From the NCBI RefSeq assembly GCF_024749045.1, contig NZ_CP087184.1, positions 310,001 to 374,000 on the forward strand: DNA of 64,000 nt, in the 5' to 3' direction. This document shows, in pieces, positions 1 through 8,477 of the stretch. Below the pieces are notes generated by a model. It saw only the letters and a list, made by a program, of their open reading frames with translations. It was not told the DNA's origin and did not search any database. Position 1 is the stretch's first letter; the number at the start of each line of letters is the position of its first letter. Origin of the DNA: Pseudomonas sp. B21-028 (GTDB lineage: Bacteria > Pseudomonadota > Gammaproteobacteria > Pseudomonadales > Pseudomonadaceae). Made by a program: the position numbers and the translations under genes.

Positions 1-641
1 CCATTGGCCACCGGGATCCGTTGCCGGACCATCGCGCCGATCAGCTTGTCGAGGGCGTTGTGTCGGCCGATGTCTTCGCGGCCCAGCAACAGTTCGCCCT
101 GGTCGTTCATGAACAGCGCCGCGTGTACCGCGCCGCAGTGCTGGCCCAAGGGTTGGAACTGGCCGATGCGCTGGCGCAGGCCATCGAGCCATTGCGCGGG
201 GGGCAGCGGTGCGCCAGGCAGCACTTTCAGGTCCGGTAGCGCCTGTTCCACGGCTTCCACGCCGCACAGCCCGCAGCCACTGGTACCGGCCAGTTGCCGG
301 CGCTGTTGCTTGAGGTTCCAGAAGGCGCGGTTGGCGATGGTCACCTGGGCATACTGTGCAGAGCCGGCGCCGCTCAGTTGCAGGTCATAGATGTCCGACG
401 GATCTTCGATGATGCCGCTGCCGAGGCTGAAACCGACGATGAAATCCTCGAGATCGGTTGGGGTGACCAGCATGACGGCCTGACTGATGCCGTTATAGGC
501 GATCGCCAGCGCCACTTCCTCGGCGAGCTCCGTGCTCTGCGTCTGGGCGTGGTCCAGGTTGCTGTAGTGATAGCTCTGGCTGGCGCTGGGCGCTGGTGTT
601 TGCGCAGCGGGCACCGGACAGGCCGGAGGCTTGGCTTTCAT
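1..641 (-). CDS. fdhD: Formate dehydrogenase accessory sulfurtransferase FdhD (partial)
   Basis: FdhD moves sulfur from a cysteine desulfurase to the molybdenum cofactor of formate dehydrogenase in the cytoplasm. Reading leftward from the ATG at 641, the frame stays open to the window edge, so the C-terminus is missing. It shows the family-typical segment AEEVALAIAYNGIS, then TPTDLEDFIVGFSLG, the redox-active cysteine motif CGLCG and the later GREDIGRHNALDKLIG block. The formate dehydrogenase subunit genes are not in the window. The LysR gene upstream runs in the same direction with a gap of about 90 bases that holds a 14-base palindrome, so control by that regulator is possible but only inferred. 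Confidence 0.93.
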   Translation of the reverse strand, partial: MKAKPPACPVPAAQTPAPSASQSYHYSNLDHAQTQSTELAEEVALAIAYNGISQAVMLVTPTDLEDFIVGFSLGSGIIEDPSDIYDLQLSGAGSAQYAQVTIANRAFWNLKQQRRQLAGTSGCGLCGVEAVEQALPDLKVLPGAPLPPAQWLDGLRQRIGQFQPLGQHCGAVHAALFMNDQGELLLGREDIGRHNALDKLIGAMVRQRIPVAN

Positions 642-711
642 GGCATCACCGACGGTTCGAATAGTGACAAGACTAAATGCGGCAATCTGCCACGTCTAAT
701 CGCTATTACCG

Positions 712-725
712 ATCTATCGATAGAT
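712..725. promoter_or_regulatory. Perfect 14-bp palindrome upstream of fdhD
   Basis: ATCTATCGATAGAT is a perfect palindrome about 70 bases upstream of the fdhD start and just after the stop of the LysR gene. Its position and dyad symmetry suit an operator for a LysR-type or other dimeric regulator. No binding evidence exists; function is inferred. Confidence 0.35.
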
Positions 726-733
726 GACGTCGA

Positions 734-1621
734 TCAAGATGTTACTGTTGATTTCTGATAGAGGGCGAAACAGGCTTCCGCCAACGCCGAGCGCGGGGCA
801 CCGCGGCGCATGATCAGCCCCAGTGGGACCAGTGTTTGCGCGTCGACGATGGGCTGCATGCGCAGGTCTTCGGTCAGGACATCCAGGCCGCTGTTCAACG
901 GCATCACCGCGCAACACAGTCCACCATGTACGGCTTGCAGGAGCTGATGCACTGCGTCGGTCTGCAACAGTGGGCGGGGCGCGAGGCTGCGGCTGTGGAA
1001 GTTGTGATCGATGGATTGCCGAAAGTGCATGCCGCTGGTGAGCATGCCCAGGGGCAGTTCGATCAGCGCTTGCCAGGTCAGTGGTTGTTCACCGAAGAAG
1101 AAAAAGCGCTGGTCGTACAGCAGGCCCATGCGGGTAGGGCTGAACGGCAGGGATTCGAAGCGCTCGTTGTCCAGGCGCTCGAGGTAGGAGACACCCAGGT
1201 CGATGCGGTTGCTTGCCAGTTGTTCGAGGATCTGTTCGGAGCTCAGGGACGACAGCTCGAAATGCAGCTCGGGGTGCTCGGCATGCAGGCGTTGCATCAG
1301 CGACAGCGGGTCGAAGTCGGACAGCGGCACCACGCCCAGGCGCAGAGTACCGGCCAGATTGCCACGGCAGGCTGCCGCTTCGGCCTGCAGGCCGTCATAG
1401 GCCGCCAGCACCGTGCGTGCCCAGGCCAGCACCCGTTCCCCCGGCGCGGTGAAGCCTTCGAAGCGTTGGCCGCGATTGACCAGCGGCAGGTCAAGCTCCT
1501 CTTCAAGGCTGCGCAGGCGCATCGACAAGGTCGGTTGGGTGATGTGACAGCGTGCGGCGGCTTGGCCGAAGTGGCGGGTTTCGTCCAGCGCGATGAGAAA
1601 TTTCAGCTGCTTGATGTCCAT
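734..1621 (-). CDS. LysR-family transcriptional regulator
   Basis: A 295-residue LysR-type regulator. Residues 1-60 form the winged helix-turn-helix (HFGQAAARCHITQPTLSMRL, then SLEEELDLPLVNRG); residues 90-290 form the periplasmic-binding-protein-like effector domain (LAGTLRLGVVP, then LGVSYLERL). Length is normal for the family. It is transcribed toward fdhD and divergently from the BON-LysM gene, with about 135 bases between the two starts, so it could control either neighbour. Effector and target cannot be read from the sequence. Confidence 0.9.
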   Translation of the reverse strand: MDIKQLKFLIALDETRHFGQAAARCHITQPTLSMRLRSLEEELDLPLVNRGQRFEGFTAPGERVLAWARTVLAAYDGLQAEAAACRGNLAGTLRLGVVPLSDFDPLSLMQRLHAEHPELHFELSSLSSEQILEQLASNRIDLGVSYLERLDNERFESLPFSPTRMGLLYDQRFFFFGEQPLTWQALIELPLGMLTSGMHFRQSIDHNFHSRSLAPRPLLQTDAVHQLLQAVHGGLCCAVMPLNSGLDVLTEDLRMQPIVDAQTLVPLGLIMRRGAPRSALAEACFALYQKSTVTS

Positions 1622-1756
1622 CTTCGTTCCAGGGCGCGGGGGGATTTGATTCTAGCGCTTGCGCGTGGCGCGGTCATTGGTCGGCCGGGAACGAGGCTCG
1701 TCTCGTTCGGGTCTAGGCTGTTACGTCTGGACATTCAAACCCAGGGAGAGAATACG

Positions 1757-2206
1757 ATGAGCCTTTTCAGTTTTTTGAAAGATGCCGGTGAGAAAATTCT
1801 TGATGCGTTGACACCCGACAAGGCCCAGGCCAATGGCGAAGCGCTGACCCGGCACGTGAAGGACGCGCTGACAGGCATTGATACGTCGAAGATCCAGGTG
1901 AAAGTCGAGGGCGAAAAAGTCGTAGCCACGGGTGAAGCCGCGAGTCAGGAAGAGAAGGAAAAGATCCTGTTGGCGTTGGGTAATGTGGCCGGTATCAGCG
2001 GCGTCGATGACCAGATCACGGTAACCGGTCCGGTCGCGAAGGAGGCCAGATTCGTGACGGTCGAAGCAGGCGACACACTGAGTGCGATTGCCAAGCGGGT
2101 CTATGGCGATGCGAACAAGTACATGAAAATCTTCGAGGCCAACAAACCGATGCTCAAGAACCCGGACAAGATCTATCCGGGGCAGTCGTTGCGCATTCCT
2201 GAGTAG
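1757..2206 (+). CDS. kbp: BON and LysM domain protein, Kbp/YgaU-like
   Basis: A 149-residue protein with an N-terminal BON-type region (about residues 25-90, IQVKVEGEKVVATGEA then VAGISGVDDQITV) and a C-terminal LysM domain (about 98-148, VEAGDTLSAIAKRVYG ending YPGQSLRIPE). No signal peptide is visible. In E. coli the homologue Kbp (YgaU) is a cytoplasmic potassium-binding protein; transfer of that role is by homology only. The ATG at 1757 follows a GGGAGAG ribosome-binding site, which decides this start over upstream in-frame codons. It stands alone, followed by a REP pair. Confidence 0.88.
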   Translation: MSLFSFLKDAGEKILDALTPDKAQANGEALTRHVKDALTGIDTSKIQVKVEGEKVVATGEAASQEEKEKILLALGNVAGISGVDDQITVTGPVAKEARFVTVEAGDTLSAIAKRVYGDANKYMKIFEANKPMLKNPDKIYPGQSLRIPE

Positions 2207-2221
2207 GCTCGGGACCGCATA

Positions 2222-2306
2222 GCCCCAATCGCGAGCAGGCTCGCTTCCACAGGGATCGCCGGAAACCGAAGATCCCTTGTGGGAGCGAGCCTGCTCGCGA
2301 TTGGGC
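2222..2306. repeat. Paired REP palindrome
   Basis: Two inverted copies of the Pseudomonas REP core (TCGCGAGCAGGCTCGCT and its complement) enclose a short spacer. The pair lies between the convergent ends of kbp and yrfG. Confidence 0.85.
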
Positions 2307-2316
2307 GCAACGCTGT

Positions 2317-2979
2317 TCAAAGCCCTGCAATCAGATCCCGATAATCCCTCAGCGCCTCAAACTCCCCCGTATCCTTCGGCCCCTTGCGGCTGTCCGGTTC
2401 GCTGACGGCCAAAAGGTGTGCCACGCCGAAATCCCGGGCACTGCGCAATACCGGCAGGGTGTCGTCGATGAACAGGCTGCGAGCCGGGTCGAAGTCCAGG
2501 TCGGTTTTCAGCGCGTCCCAGAATTGCGGGTTCTCCTTGGGGAAGCCGTAGTCGTGGGAGCTGATCAAGCGCTCGAAATAAGGGGCGAGCTCAATGCGTT
2601 CCAGCTTCAGGGACAACGAGTCACGGTGGGCATTGGTGATCATCACCACGCGCTTGCCGGCTCGCTGGATCGCCGCCAGGAAGGTATCGGCATCCGGGCG
2701 CAGGGCGATCAGGTGCGCGGTTTCCAGTTTCAGTTCGCGCACCGGCAGCTTCAGCTCTGTGCTCCAGAAGTCCAGGCAATACCATTGCAACTGGCCGGCG
2801 TTGCGTTCGAACAACGGTTGCAGCTCCATCTCGGCCATGGCCCGGCTCACGCCATGCAGTTCGGCGTAGCGCTGGGGCAGGTGTTCCATCCAGAAATGGT
2901 TGTCGTAATGCAGGTCCAGCAGGGTGCCGTCCATGTCCAGCAGCACCGTGTCGATCTCGTGCCAGGGCAGCAAAGCCAT
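2317..2979 (-). CDS. yrfG: GMP/IMP nucleotidase YrfG (HAD superfamily)
   Basis: A 220-residue HAD-family hydrolase. The nucleophile motif DMDGT is at residues 15-19 (Asp15 nucleophile, Asp17 acid/base), the motif II region is VVMITNAHRD, and the late motif is SLFIDDTLPVL. In E. coli YrfG dephosphorylates GMP and IMP. The start at 2979 follows a GGAGAAG ribosome-binding site and gives the family-typical MALLPWHEIDTVLLD N-terminus; an upstream in-frame start would add an unconserved extension. It is divergent from nudE, the same arrangement as yrfG/nudE in other gammaproteobacteria. Confidence 0.9.
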   Translation of the reverse strand: MALLPWHEIDTVLLDMDGTLLDLHYDNHFWMEHLPQRYAELHGVSRAMAEMELQPLFERNAGQLQWYCLDFWSTELKLPVRELKLETAHLIALRPDADTFLAAIQRAGKRVVMITNAHRDSLSLKLERIELAPYFERLISSHDYGFPKENPQFWDALKTDLDFDPARSLFIDDTLPVLRSARDFGVAHLLAVSEPDSRKGPKDTGEFEALRDYRDLIAGL

Positions 2980-3067
2980 AAAACTTCTCCAGCGGTAATC
3001 GGATATCCGCCATAAACAATCAGGATAGGCCGGGTATAGTAGCCTGCTATCGCCCAGGGAGCCGTTT

Positions 3068-3634
3068 ATGCGCCAGAAACCCACCATACTCGATCGACGG
3101 ATCGTCGCCACCAGCCGCTTGTTTTGCGTGGAGGAACTGAAGCTGCGTTTTTCCAATGGCGTGGAACGCACCTACGAGCGTTTGGCGGGCAAGGGCCCGG
3201 GTTACGGCGCGGTGATGATCGTGGCGATGCTCGATGCCGACCACGCGGTGTTGGTGGAAGAGTATTGCGGCGGTACCGACGCCTACGAGCTGTCGCTGCC
3301 CAAGGGCCTGATCGAGCCGGGCGAGGACGTGCTGGCGGCGGCCGAGCGTGAGCTCAAGGAAGAGGCCGGTTTTGGCGCGCGTCAATTGGAGCATCTGACC
3401 GAGCTGTCGTTGTCTCCCGGCTACATGAGCCAGAAAATCCAGGTGGTGCTGGCGACGGACCTGTACGAAGAACGGCTGGAAGGTGACGAGCCTGAGCCGA
3501 TGCGCGTTGACAAGGTCAACCTGCGGGAATTGTCGTCCCTGGCGCAGAATCCGCAATTCACCGAGGGCCGTGCCTTGGCGGCGTTGTACCTGGCCCGTGA
3601 CCTGCTAACCCTGCGCGGAGCGTTCCTGGCATGA
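3068..3634 (+). CDS. nudE: ADP compounds hydrolase NudE
   Basis: A 188-residue Nudix hydrolase that cleaves adenosine-containing diphosphates such as Ap3A, ADP-ribose and NADH. The Nudix box spans residues 80-102: G80, E86, R94-E95, then E98-E99 and G101, so all catalytic and metal-binding positions are present. Its last four bases overlap the cysQ start (ATGA), so the two genes are translationally coupled. Both act on nucleotide by-products, NudE on dinucleotides and CysQ on 3'-phosphoadenosine 5'-phosphate. Confidence 0.92.
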   Translation: MRQKPTILDRRIVATSRLFCVEELKLRFSNGVERTYERLAGKGPGYGAVMIVAMLDADHAVLVEEYCGGTDAYELSLPKGLIEPGEDVLAAAERELKEEAGFGARQLEHLTELSLSPGYMSQKIQVVLATDLYEERLEGDEPEPMRVDKVNLRELSSLAQNPQFTEGRALAALYLARDLLTLRGAFLA

Positions 3635-4458
3635 ATTACCCCCATCCCCTGATGGCCCCGGTGGTCGACCTGGCGCTCAAGGCTGGCGAGGCGATCCTGC
3701 CTTTCTGGCGAGCCAATGTGCAGGTTGTCCACAAGGCCGACGAGTCGCCGGTTACCGCTGCGGACATGGCCGCTCACGATGTCATCGTGGCCGGGCTGAC
3801 GGCACTGGCCCCGGAGATCCCGATCCTTTCCGAAGAGGACGCCGATATCGCCCAGGATGTGCGCGCCGGTTGGCAGCGCTGGTGGTTGGTGGATCCGCTG
3901 GATGGGACCAAGGAGTTCATTTCCGGTAGCGAGGAGTTCACCGTCAACATTGCGCTGATCGAGCGGGGACACGTGGTGTTTGGCGTGGTATCGATGCCTA
4001 CCAACGACCGCTTCTACGTCGGCGGCGCGGGGCTGGGCGCCTGGCGTGGCGACAAGGGGGCCGAGCCTGTGCCGGTCGAGGTGCGTAACGTGCCTGGGCC
4101 GGATGAAGCGTTCACCGTGGTCGCCAGTCGCCGTCATACCAGCCCGGAGCAGGAACGTCTCTTGAGCGGTTTGAGCCAGAGCCTGGGGGAGCTGCAGCTC
4201 ACCAGCATCGGCAGTTCATTGAAGTTTTGCCTGGTGGCCGAAGGCGCGGCGGATTGCTATCCACGATTGGCGCCGACGTCCCAGTGGGACACCGCCGCGG
4301 CCCAGGGTGTGCTGGAGGGCGCGGGCGGTGAGGTGTTGGACTTGAGCGGCGAGCGGTTCTGCTATCCGCCGCGGGAATCGCTGCTGAACGCGTCGTTCCT
4401 GGCGTTGCCGGCGAAAGCGGCGTGGCGTGAGCAACTGCTGGCGCTCGCCCGTTCCTGA
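3631..4458 (+). CDS. cysQ: 3'(2'),5'-bisphosphate nucleotidase CysQ
   Basis: A 275-residue inositol monophosphatase-fold enzyme that converts PAP to AMP, relieving product inhibition in sulfate assimilation. The metal-binding glutamate lies in SEED (E69), and the signature WLVDPLDGTKEF carries D88 and D91. The C-terminal WDTAAAQGVLEGAGG provides the last metal-binding aspartate. Length is normal. It overlaps nudE by four bases and is followed by a different palindromic repeat class. Confidence 0.93.
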   Translation: MNYPHPLMAPVVDLALKAGEAILPFWRANVQVVHKADESPVTAADMAAHDVIVAGLTALAPEIPILSEEDADIAQDVRAGWQRWWLVDPLDGTKEFISGSEEFTVNIALIERGHVVFGVVSMPTNDRFYVGGAGLGAWRGDKGAEPVPVEVRNVPGPDEAFTVVASRRHTSPEQERLLSGLSQSLGELQLTSIGSSLKFCLVAEGAADCYPRLAPTSQWDTAAAQGVLEGAGGEVLDLSGERFCYPPRESLLNASFLALPAKAAWREQLLALARS

Positions 4459-4473
4459 GTCATCTATGCATTG

Positions 4474-4571
4474 TTTGTGGCGAGGGGATTCATCCCCGCT
4501 GGGCTGCGCAGCAGCCCCAAAAAGACAGGGCCGCTGCGCGCCCCAGCGGGGATAAATCCCCTCGCCACAAA
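4474..4571. repeat. Inverted intergenic repeat (non-REP class)
   Basis: TTTGTGGCGAGGGGATT at the left is mirrored by AATCCCCTCGCCACAAA-like sequence at the right, with CCCCGCTGGG/CCCAGCGGGG inner arms. It is a second palindromic repeat family, also seen in diverged form at 24899-24974. It lies between the convergent cysQ and thioesterase genes and could act as a bidirectional terminator. Confidence 0.75.
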
Positions 4572-4588
4572 GGTGTGTGATAGCCCTG

Positions 4589-5044
4589 TCAGCGATGCAA
4601 CACGTACTGCCCCTCGAACCGCACCGCCGCTGCCTCGCTGCCGTCATTCACCACCCGGGTCTGCAGGGTCAACCGCGCCCGTCCGTAACGCTGGTAGGTG
4701 GCGAGGAAGCGTTTCCAGACCTTCTCCTCAGGCGCGTCGCAGAGGACCGCCGCGTCGCGGGTGACCGGCAACGGATAGCTGATCTGCCCTTCCTGGATCA
4801 CGATATGCCCGTCTTCGATGCCTTCCTCGCGCAGGGCAAGATGCAGCCAGCCCCAGCCGCCGAGCACGGCGCCGCAATACAGGCTGCCGCCGAACATGGT
4901 GCTCTTGTGGTTGACGTTGGCCTCCAGCGGCAGGAACAGGCGCAGTTGTCGGGCCTGCCAATCGAGCACCTTGAGACCCATGTCGCGGGTCAGCGGGATG
5001 TCGTGGTGCAGGATCGATTCCAGGTAACGGCTGTCGCGGTTCAT
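4589..5044 (-). CDS. YiiD C-terminal-type thioesterase domain protein
   Basis: A 151-residue hot-dog-fold protein resembling the thioesterase domain at the C-terminus of YiiD. Visible features are the central NHKSTMFGGSLYCGAVLGGWG segment, which suits the hot-dog helix, and a strand-rich C-terminal half ending in FEGQYVLHR. The start at 5044 (MNRDSRYLES) was chosen because the longer frame would run into the end of dctD. It lies 37 bases downstream of dctD in the same direction and may be read with it. The substrate acyl-CoA is unknown. Confidence 0.75.
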   Translation of the reverse strand: MNRDSRYLESILHHDIPLTRDMGLKVLDWQARQLRLFLPLEANVNHKSTMFGGSLYCGAVLGGWGWLHLALREEGIEDGHIVIQEGQISYPLPVTRDAAVLCDAPEEKVWKRFLATYQRYGRARLTLQTRVVNDGSEAAAVRFEGQYVLHR

Positions 5045-5081
5045 TGCCGGGCCTCTTGCTTGTAAGGAAGACAACGATAAC

Positions 5082-6473
5082 TCAATCGGACTCATCGGCC
5101 GCGCCAGGGTTGCTGTCGCCGAAGGTCAGCCCATGCTTGCGCAACTTGTCGTGCAGGGTCTTGCGCGGAATGCCCAGGGCTTCGGCGAGGCTGCGTACCG
5201 AGCTGTGGGGACGGGTCAACTCGGCGGCGATGAGGGTTCTCTCGAAATTCTCGACCTGCTCGCTCAGGCCGCCGCTGACGATCTCCACCGGTGCGCCGGG
5301 CGTGCCATCCGGCGCGCTGTTGTCCAGGGCCAGCTCCAGGCCCAGGGCGAAGCGTTCGGCGGCGTTCTGCAGCTCCCGGACGTTGCCCGGCCAGCTGTGG
5401 CGCAGCAGCAGCGCCCGTTGCGCCGGTTGCAGTTCGTGGGGCGGCAAACCGTGGCGCGTACTGGCTTCGTCGGCGAAGTGCTGGAACAGCATCAGCGCAT
5501 CCTCGCCTCGTTCGCGCAATGGCGGTATACGCAACGGTGCCACGTTCAGGCGGTAATACAGGTCGGCGCGAAAGCGTCCCTGGTCGGCGGCCTGGCGCAG
5601 GTCTTCCTTGGTCGCGGCGATGACGCGGATGTCCAGCGGGATCTGTTGATTGCCGCCCAGGCGCTCTACCACGCGTTCTTGCAACAGCCGCAGCAGCTTG
5701 ACCTGGACGTCCAGGCTCATGCTTTCGATTTCATCGAGGAACAACGTACCGCCATTGGCGAACTCGAACTTGCCGATGCGACGTTTCTGCGCGCCGGTGA
5801 AGGCCCCGGGCTCGTGGCCGAACAGTTCGCTTTCCACCACCGATTCGGCCAGGGCCCCTGCGTTGATCGCCACGAACGGGCCGTTGCGTCGGCCCGAAAG
5901 GTCATGCAGTGCACGGGCCACCACTTCCTTGCCGGCGCCGGTTTCTCCGAGGATCAGCACGTCGGCGCGGGTCGCCGCCAATGCGCCGATCTGCTCGCGC
6001 AGGCGCAGCATCGATGCGGATTGGCCGACCAGACGGGCGCTGAGTTCATGGCGGTCGCTGAGGGCCAGGCGCAGGCTGCGGTTGTCCAGCACCAGGCGGC
6101 GCAGGGCCAGGGCCCGTCGTACGCTGTCGAGCAGATGATCGCTGGGGAAGGGCTTTTCCAGGAAGTCATAGGCACCGGCGCGCATGGCCTGGACCGCCAG
6201 CGGCACATCGCCGTGACCGGTGATCAGCAGCACCGGCAGTTCCGGGTCCAGGGCGTGGAGTTGATTCAGCAATTCGATGCCGTCGATGCCCGGCATGCGA
6301 ATGTCGCTGACCACCACGCCCGGCCAGTCCCGCGGCAGTTGTCCGGCGAGGCCCCTGGCTTCGGCCAGGGACAGGATGTTCAGGCCAGCCAGGTCGAGGG
6401 TCTGGCTCAGGGCCTGACGCAGGTGGGGATCGTCATCGATCAGCACCACCTCAATCCGGTTATCGATGGTCAT
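5082..6473 (-). CDS. dctD: C4-dicarboxylate response regulator DctD (sigma-54 activator)
   Basis: A 463-residue NtrC-type regulator. The receiver domain covers residues 1-125 with phospho-acceptor D57 (SDIRMPG). The AAA+ domain has Walker A GETGAGKE at 176-183 and the sigma-54 contact loop GAFTGA at 223-228. The C-terminal Fis-type helix-turn-helix ends near LGIPRKTLHDKLRKHG. It should activate sigma-54 promoters of dicarboxylate transport genes when phosphorylated by DctB. It overlaps dctB by four bases, a normal dctBD operon; the transporter gene is not in the window. Confidence 0.92.
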   Translation of the reverse strand: MTIDNRIEVVLIDDDPHLRQALSQTLDLAGLNILSLAEARGLAGQLPRDWPGVVVSDIRMPGIDGIELLNQLHALDPELPVLLITGHGDVPLAVQAMRAGAYDFLEKPFPSDHLLDSVRRALALRRLVLDNRSLRLALSDRHELSARLVGQSASMLRLREQIGALAATRADVLILGETGAGKEVVARALHDLSGRRNGPFVAINAGALAESVVESELFGHEPGAFTGAQKRRIGKFEFANGGTLFLDEIESMSLDVQVKLLRLLQERVVERLGGNQQIPLDIRVIAATKEDLRQAADQGRFRADLYYRLNVAPLRIPPLRERGEDALMLFQHFADEASTRHGLPPHELQPAQRALLLRHSWPGNVRELQNAAERFALGLELALDNSAPDGTPGAPVEIVSGGLSEQVENFERTLIAAELTRPHSSVRSLAEALGIPRKTLHDKLRKHGLTFGDSNPGAADESD

Positions 6474-8278
6474 ACGCTACGGTCCTCGGACGGTTGCAAG
6501 CTTACCCCAGGCGCGCCGGCGCGCAGTTTGAGGGTGATCAGGGCGCCGCCCTCCTTGTGGTTGGCGAACGACAGTTCGCCGCCGAAGGCGCGCATCAGGG
6601 TGTCGCAGATCGCCAGCCCCAGGCCCAGGCCCTGGGTACGGGTCTTGGTGGTGTAGAAGGGTTCGCTGGCGCGGCCGAGGGCTTCCATGCAAAAGCCCGG
6701 GCCGTTATCGCGGATGTACAGGTTGACGCCGGTTTCGGTGGCCTGGGCACTGAGCCAGAGTTTGCGCGGAGGCCCTTTTTCGGTCAGGGCGTCGAGGGCA
6801 TTGGCCAGCAGGTTGCCGAGCACCTGGCGCAAGCGGGTTTCGCCGGCCTCGACCCACAGCGTGGCGGCCGGCAGGTCGCGGATCAGCTCCACTTCCATGC
6901 TGCGCCGGCGTTTGGCGAGCAGCGCCAGGGCATCGTCCAGGGCCGGTTGCAGGGCAACGCTTTCCGGCGCATGACGGTCGCGGCGGGCGAAAGCCCGCAG
7001 GTGAGCGATGATCGACGCCATGCGTCCGGTCAGTTCATTGATCAGTTTGAGGTTGCCCCTGGCGTCCTCGGTGCGCTGATGGTCGAGCAATATTTCGGCG
7101 TTTTCCGCGTAGCTGCGAATCGCTGCCAGCGGCTGGTTGAGTTCATGGCTGATGCTGGCCGACATGGTGCCCAAAGCCGACAGCTTGCCGGCCTGCACCA
7201 AGTCATCCTGGGCGCGGACAAGCTCCTGTTGCGCCTGCTCGCGCTCCAGAACCTCCTGCTTCAGCCGTCGGTTCAGGCCTTCCAGATCGCTGGTGCGCTC
7301 GGCCACCCGGCCCTCCAGCTCGTGGCGCGCCTTGCCTTCGAAGGCGATCCGGTCCAGGTAATGCCGCCTGCGCTGCATCATCAAGCCGAGCAACAGCATC
7401 AAGACCAGCAACGCTGCGCCACCGACGGCGACGACGGTGCGCACAGGGCGGTCGATCAGGGTACGTGGAGCGAGGATGCTCACGCTCCATCCCGTTTCAT
7501 CGATGGTCTGGGTTTGGGTCAGCCAAGCCTGTGGATCCAGGTTCAGCGGTTTCGGATCGCGGGTCGGATAGGGTTGCACGGCACTGATTGCGTTGTGTTC
7601 CTCATCGCTTAATGGGCGGGTCGAGCGGAATCGCCATTCCTGCCGTGAGGTCAGGATGACCACCCCATTGTGATCGGTCACCAGCAATTGCTCCGGGGTT
7701 TTCCCCCACAGGCTCTCGGTGTGGTCCAGGTCGACCTTGACCACCAGCACACCGATGACGCGGTCGCGCTCACGTACGGCGGCGGCGAAGAAATAGCCAC
7801 GCTTGGCCGACGTGGTGCCCAAGCCGAAGAAGCGCCCCAGGCGTCCGGCCATGGCCTCGATGTAGTATGGCCGGAAGGCGAAGTTGCGCCCGACGAAACT
7901 GTCGTGCTTGTCCCAGTTCGAGGCCGCCAGCGTCTTGCCGGTGGCGTCCATCAGGTACATCACCTCGGCGCCGGTCTGGGTGCTGATTTTCTTCAGCAAC
8001 TGGTTGGCATTGCTTTGGATGAATTCATCATTCGGGGCGGATAGCGTCGCGCGCAGTGCTGGCAGGTCGCCGAGAATTTGCGGCAAGACTTCATAGCGGT
8101 GCAGCGTGCCCAACAGGTTGGCGACGTAAAGGTCCAGGGTCTGGCGATTCTGCCCGGCCAGTTCACTGCGGTAATAGCGCTCGGCCAGATGTTCCAGCGG
8201 CCATAGCAACGGCGCCAGGCACAGTGCAAGCAAGGCCAGGCTGCGCCAACGGGGTCTGCGGGGAAGGGTGGAGTTCAT
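6470..8278 (-). CDS. dctB: C4-dicarboxylate sensor histidine kinase DctB
   Basis: A 602-residue membrane sensor kinase. One membrane segment lies near residues 12-28 and a second near 280-302 (VVAVGGAALLVLMLLLGLMM); the periplasmic region between them is the double-PAS (dCache-like) sensor of succinate, malate and fumarate. A coiled-coil linker follows, then the H-box SISHELNQPLAAIRSYAEN and the ATPase region (DNGPGF, GLGLGLAICDTL). It phosphorylates DctD, encoded immediately downstream with a four-base overlap. Confidence 0.92.
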   Translation of the reverse strand: MNSTLPRRPRWRSLALLALCLAPLLWPLEHLAERYYRSELAGQNRQTLDLYVANLLGTLHRYEVLPQILGDLPALRATLSAPNDEFIQSNANQLLKKISTQTGAEVMYLMDATGKTLAASNWDKHDSFVGRNFAFRPYYIEAMAGRLGRFFGLGTTSAKRGYFFAAAVRERDRVIGVLVVKVDLDHTESLWGKTPEQLLVTDHNGVVILTSRQEWRFRSTRPLSDEEHNAISAVQPYPTRDPKPLNLDPQAWLTQTQTIDETGWSVSILAPRTLIDRPVRTVVAVGGAALLVLMLLLGLMMQRRRHYLDRIAFEGKARHELEGRVAERTSDLEGLNRRLKQEVLEREQAQQELVRAQDDLVQAGKLSALGTMSASISHELNQPLAAIRSYAENAEILLDHQRTEDARGNLKLINELTGRMASIIAHLRAFARRDRHAPESVALQPALDDALALLAKRRRSMEVELIRDLPAATLWVEAGETRLRQVLGNLLANALDALTEKGPPRKLWLSAQATETGVNLYIRDNGPGFCMEALGRASEPFYTTKTRTQGLGLGLAICDTLMRAFGGELSFANHKEGGALITLKLRAGAPGVSLQPSEDRSV

Positions 8279-8311
8279 GAGCGTGCGCCTGTAGGAACAA
8301 GCGCATTATGC

Positions 8312-8477
8312 CTAGTGTCCTGTCTCGGAAATACGTTCTTTTTTGGCGAGTGGCTTGGGTGTTCGGCCAAGGCGCCGCGACGAGTCATAGCAGGGCTATG
8401 GCGAGGAGTGGCAACGCCGGCCGGGCACCCAAGACGCCGCCAAAAATGAACAGCTTATTTCCGAGACAGGACACTAG
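8312..8477. mobile_element. MITE-like palindromic element with 22-bp perfect terminal inverted repeats
   Basis: The ends CTAGTGTCCTGTCTCGGAAA(TA) at 8312-8333 and the exact complement at 8456-8477 form a 22-base perfect inverted repeat. Inner arms continue imperfectly (GTTC-TTTTTTGGCG against CGCCAAAAATGAAC). The 166-base element encodes nothing. It has CTAG at both outer edges, which could be part of the repeat or a target duplication. It begins only 34 bases upstream of the dctB start, and its right end contains the stop codon of rfbD. Confidence 0.7.

Noticed and set aside
5133..7612. Long plus-strand frames across dctD and dctB
   Set aside because: They are shadows of two clearly assigned genes and begin without ribosome-binding sites.
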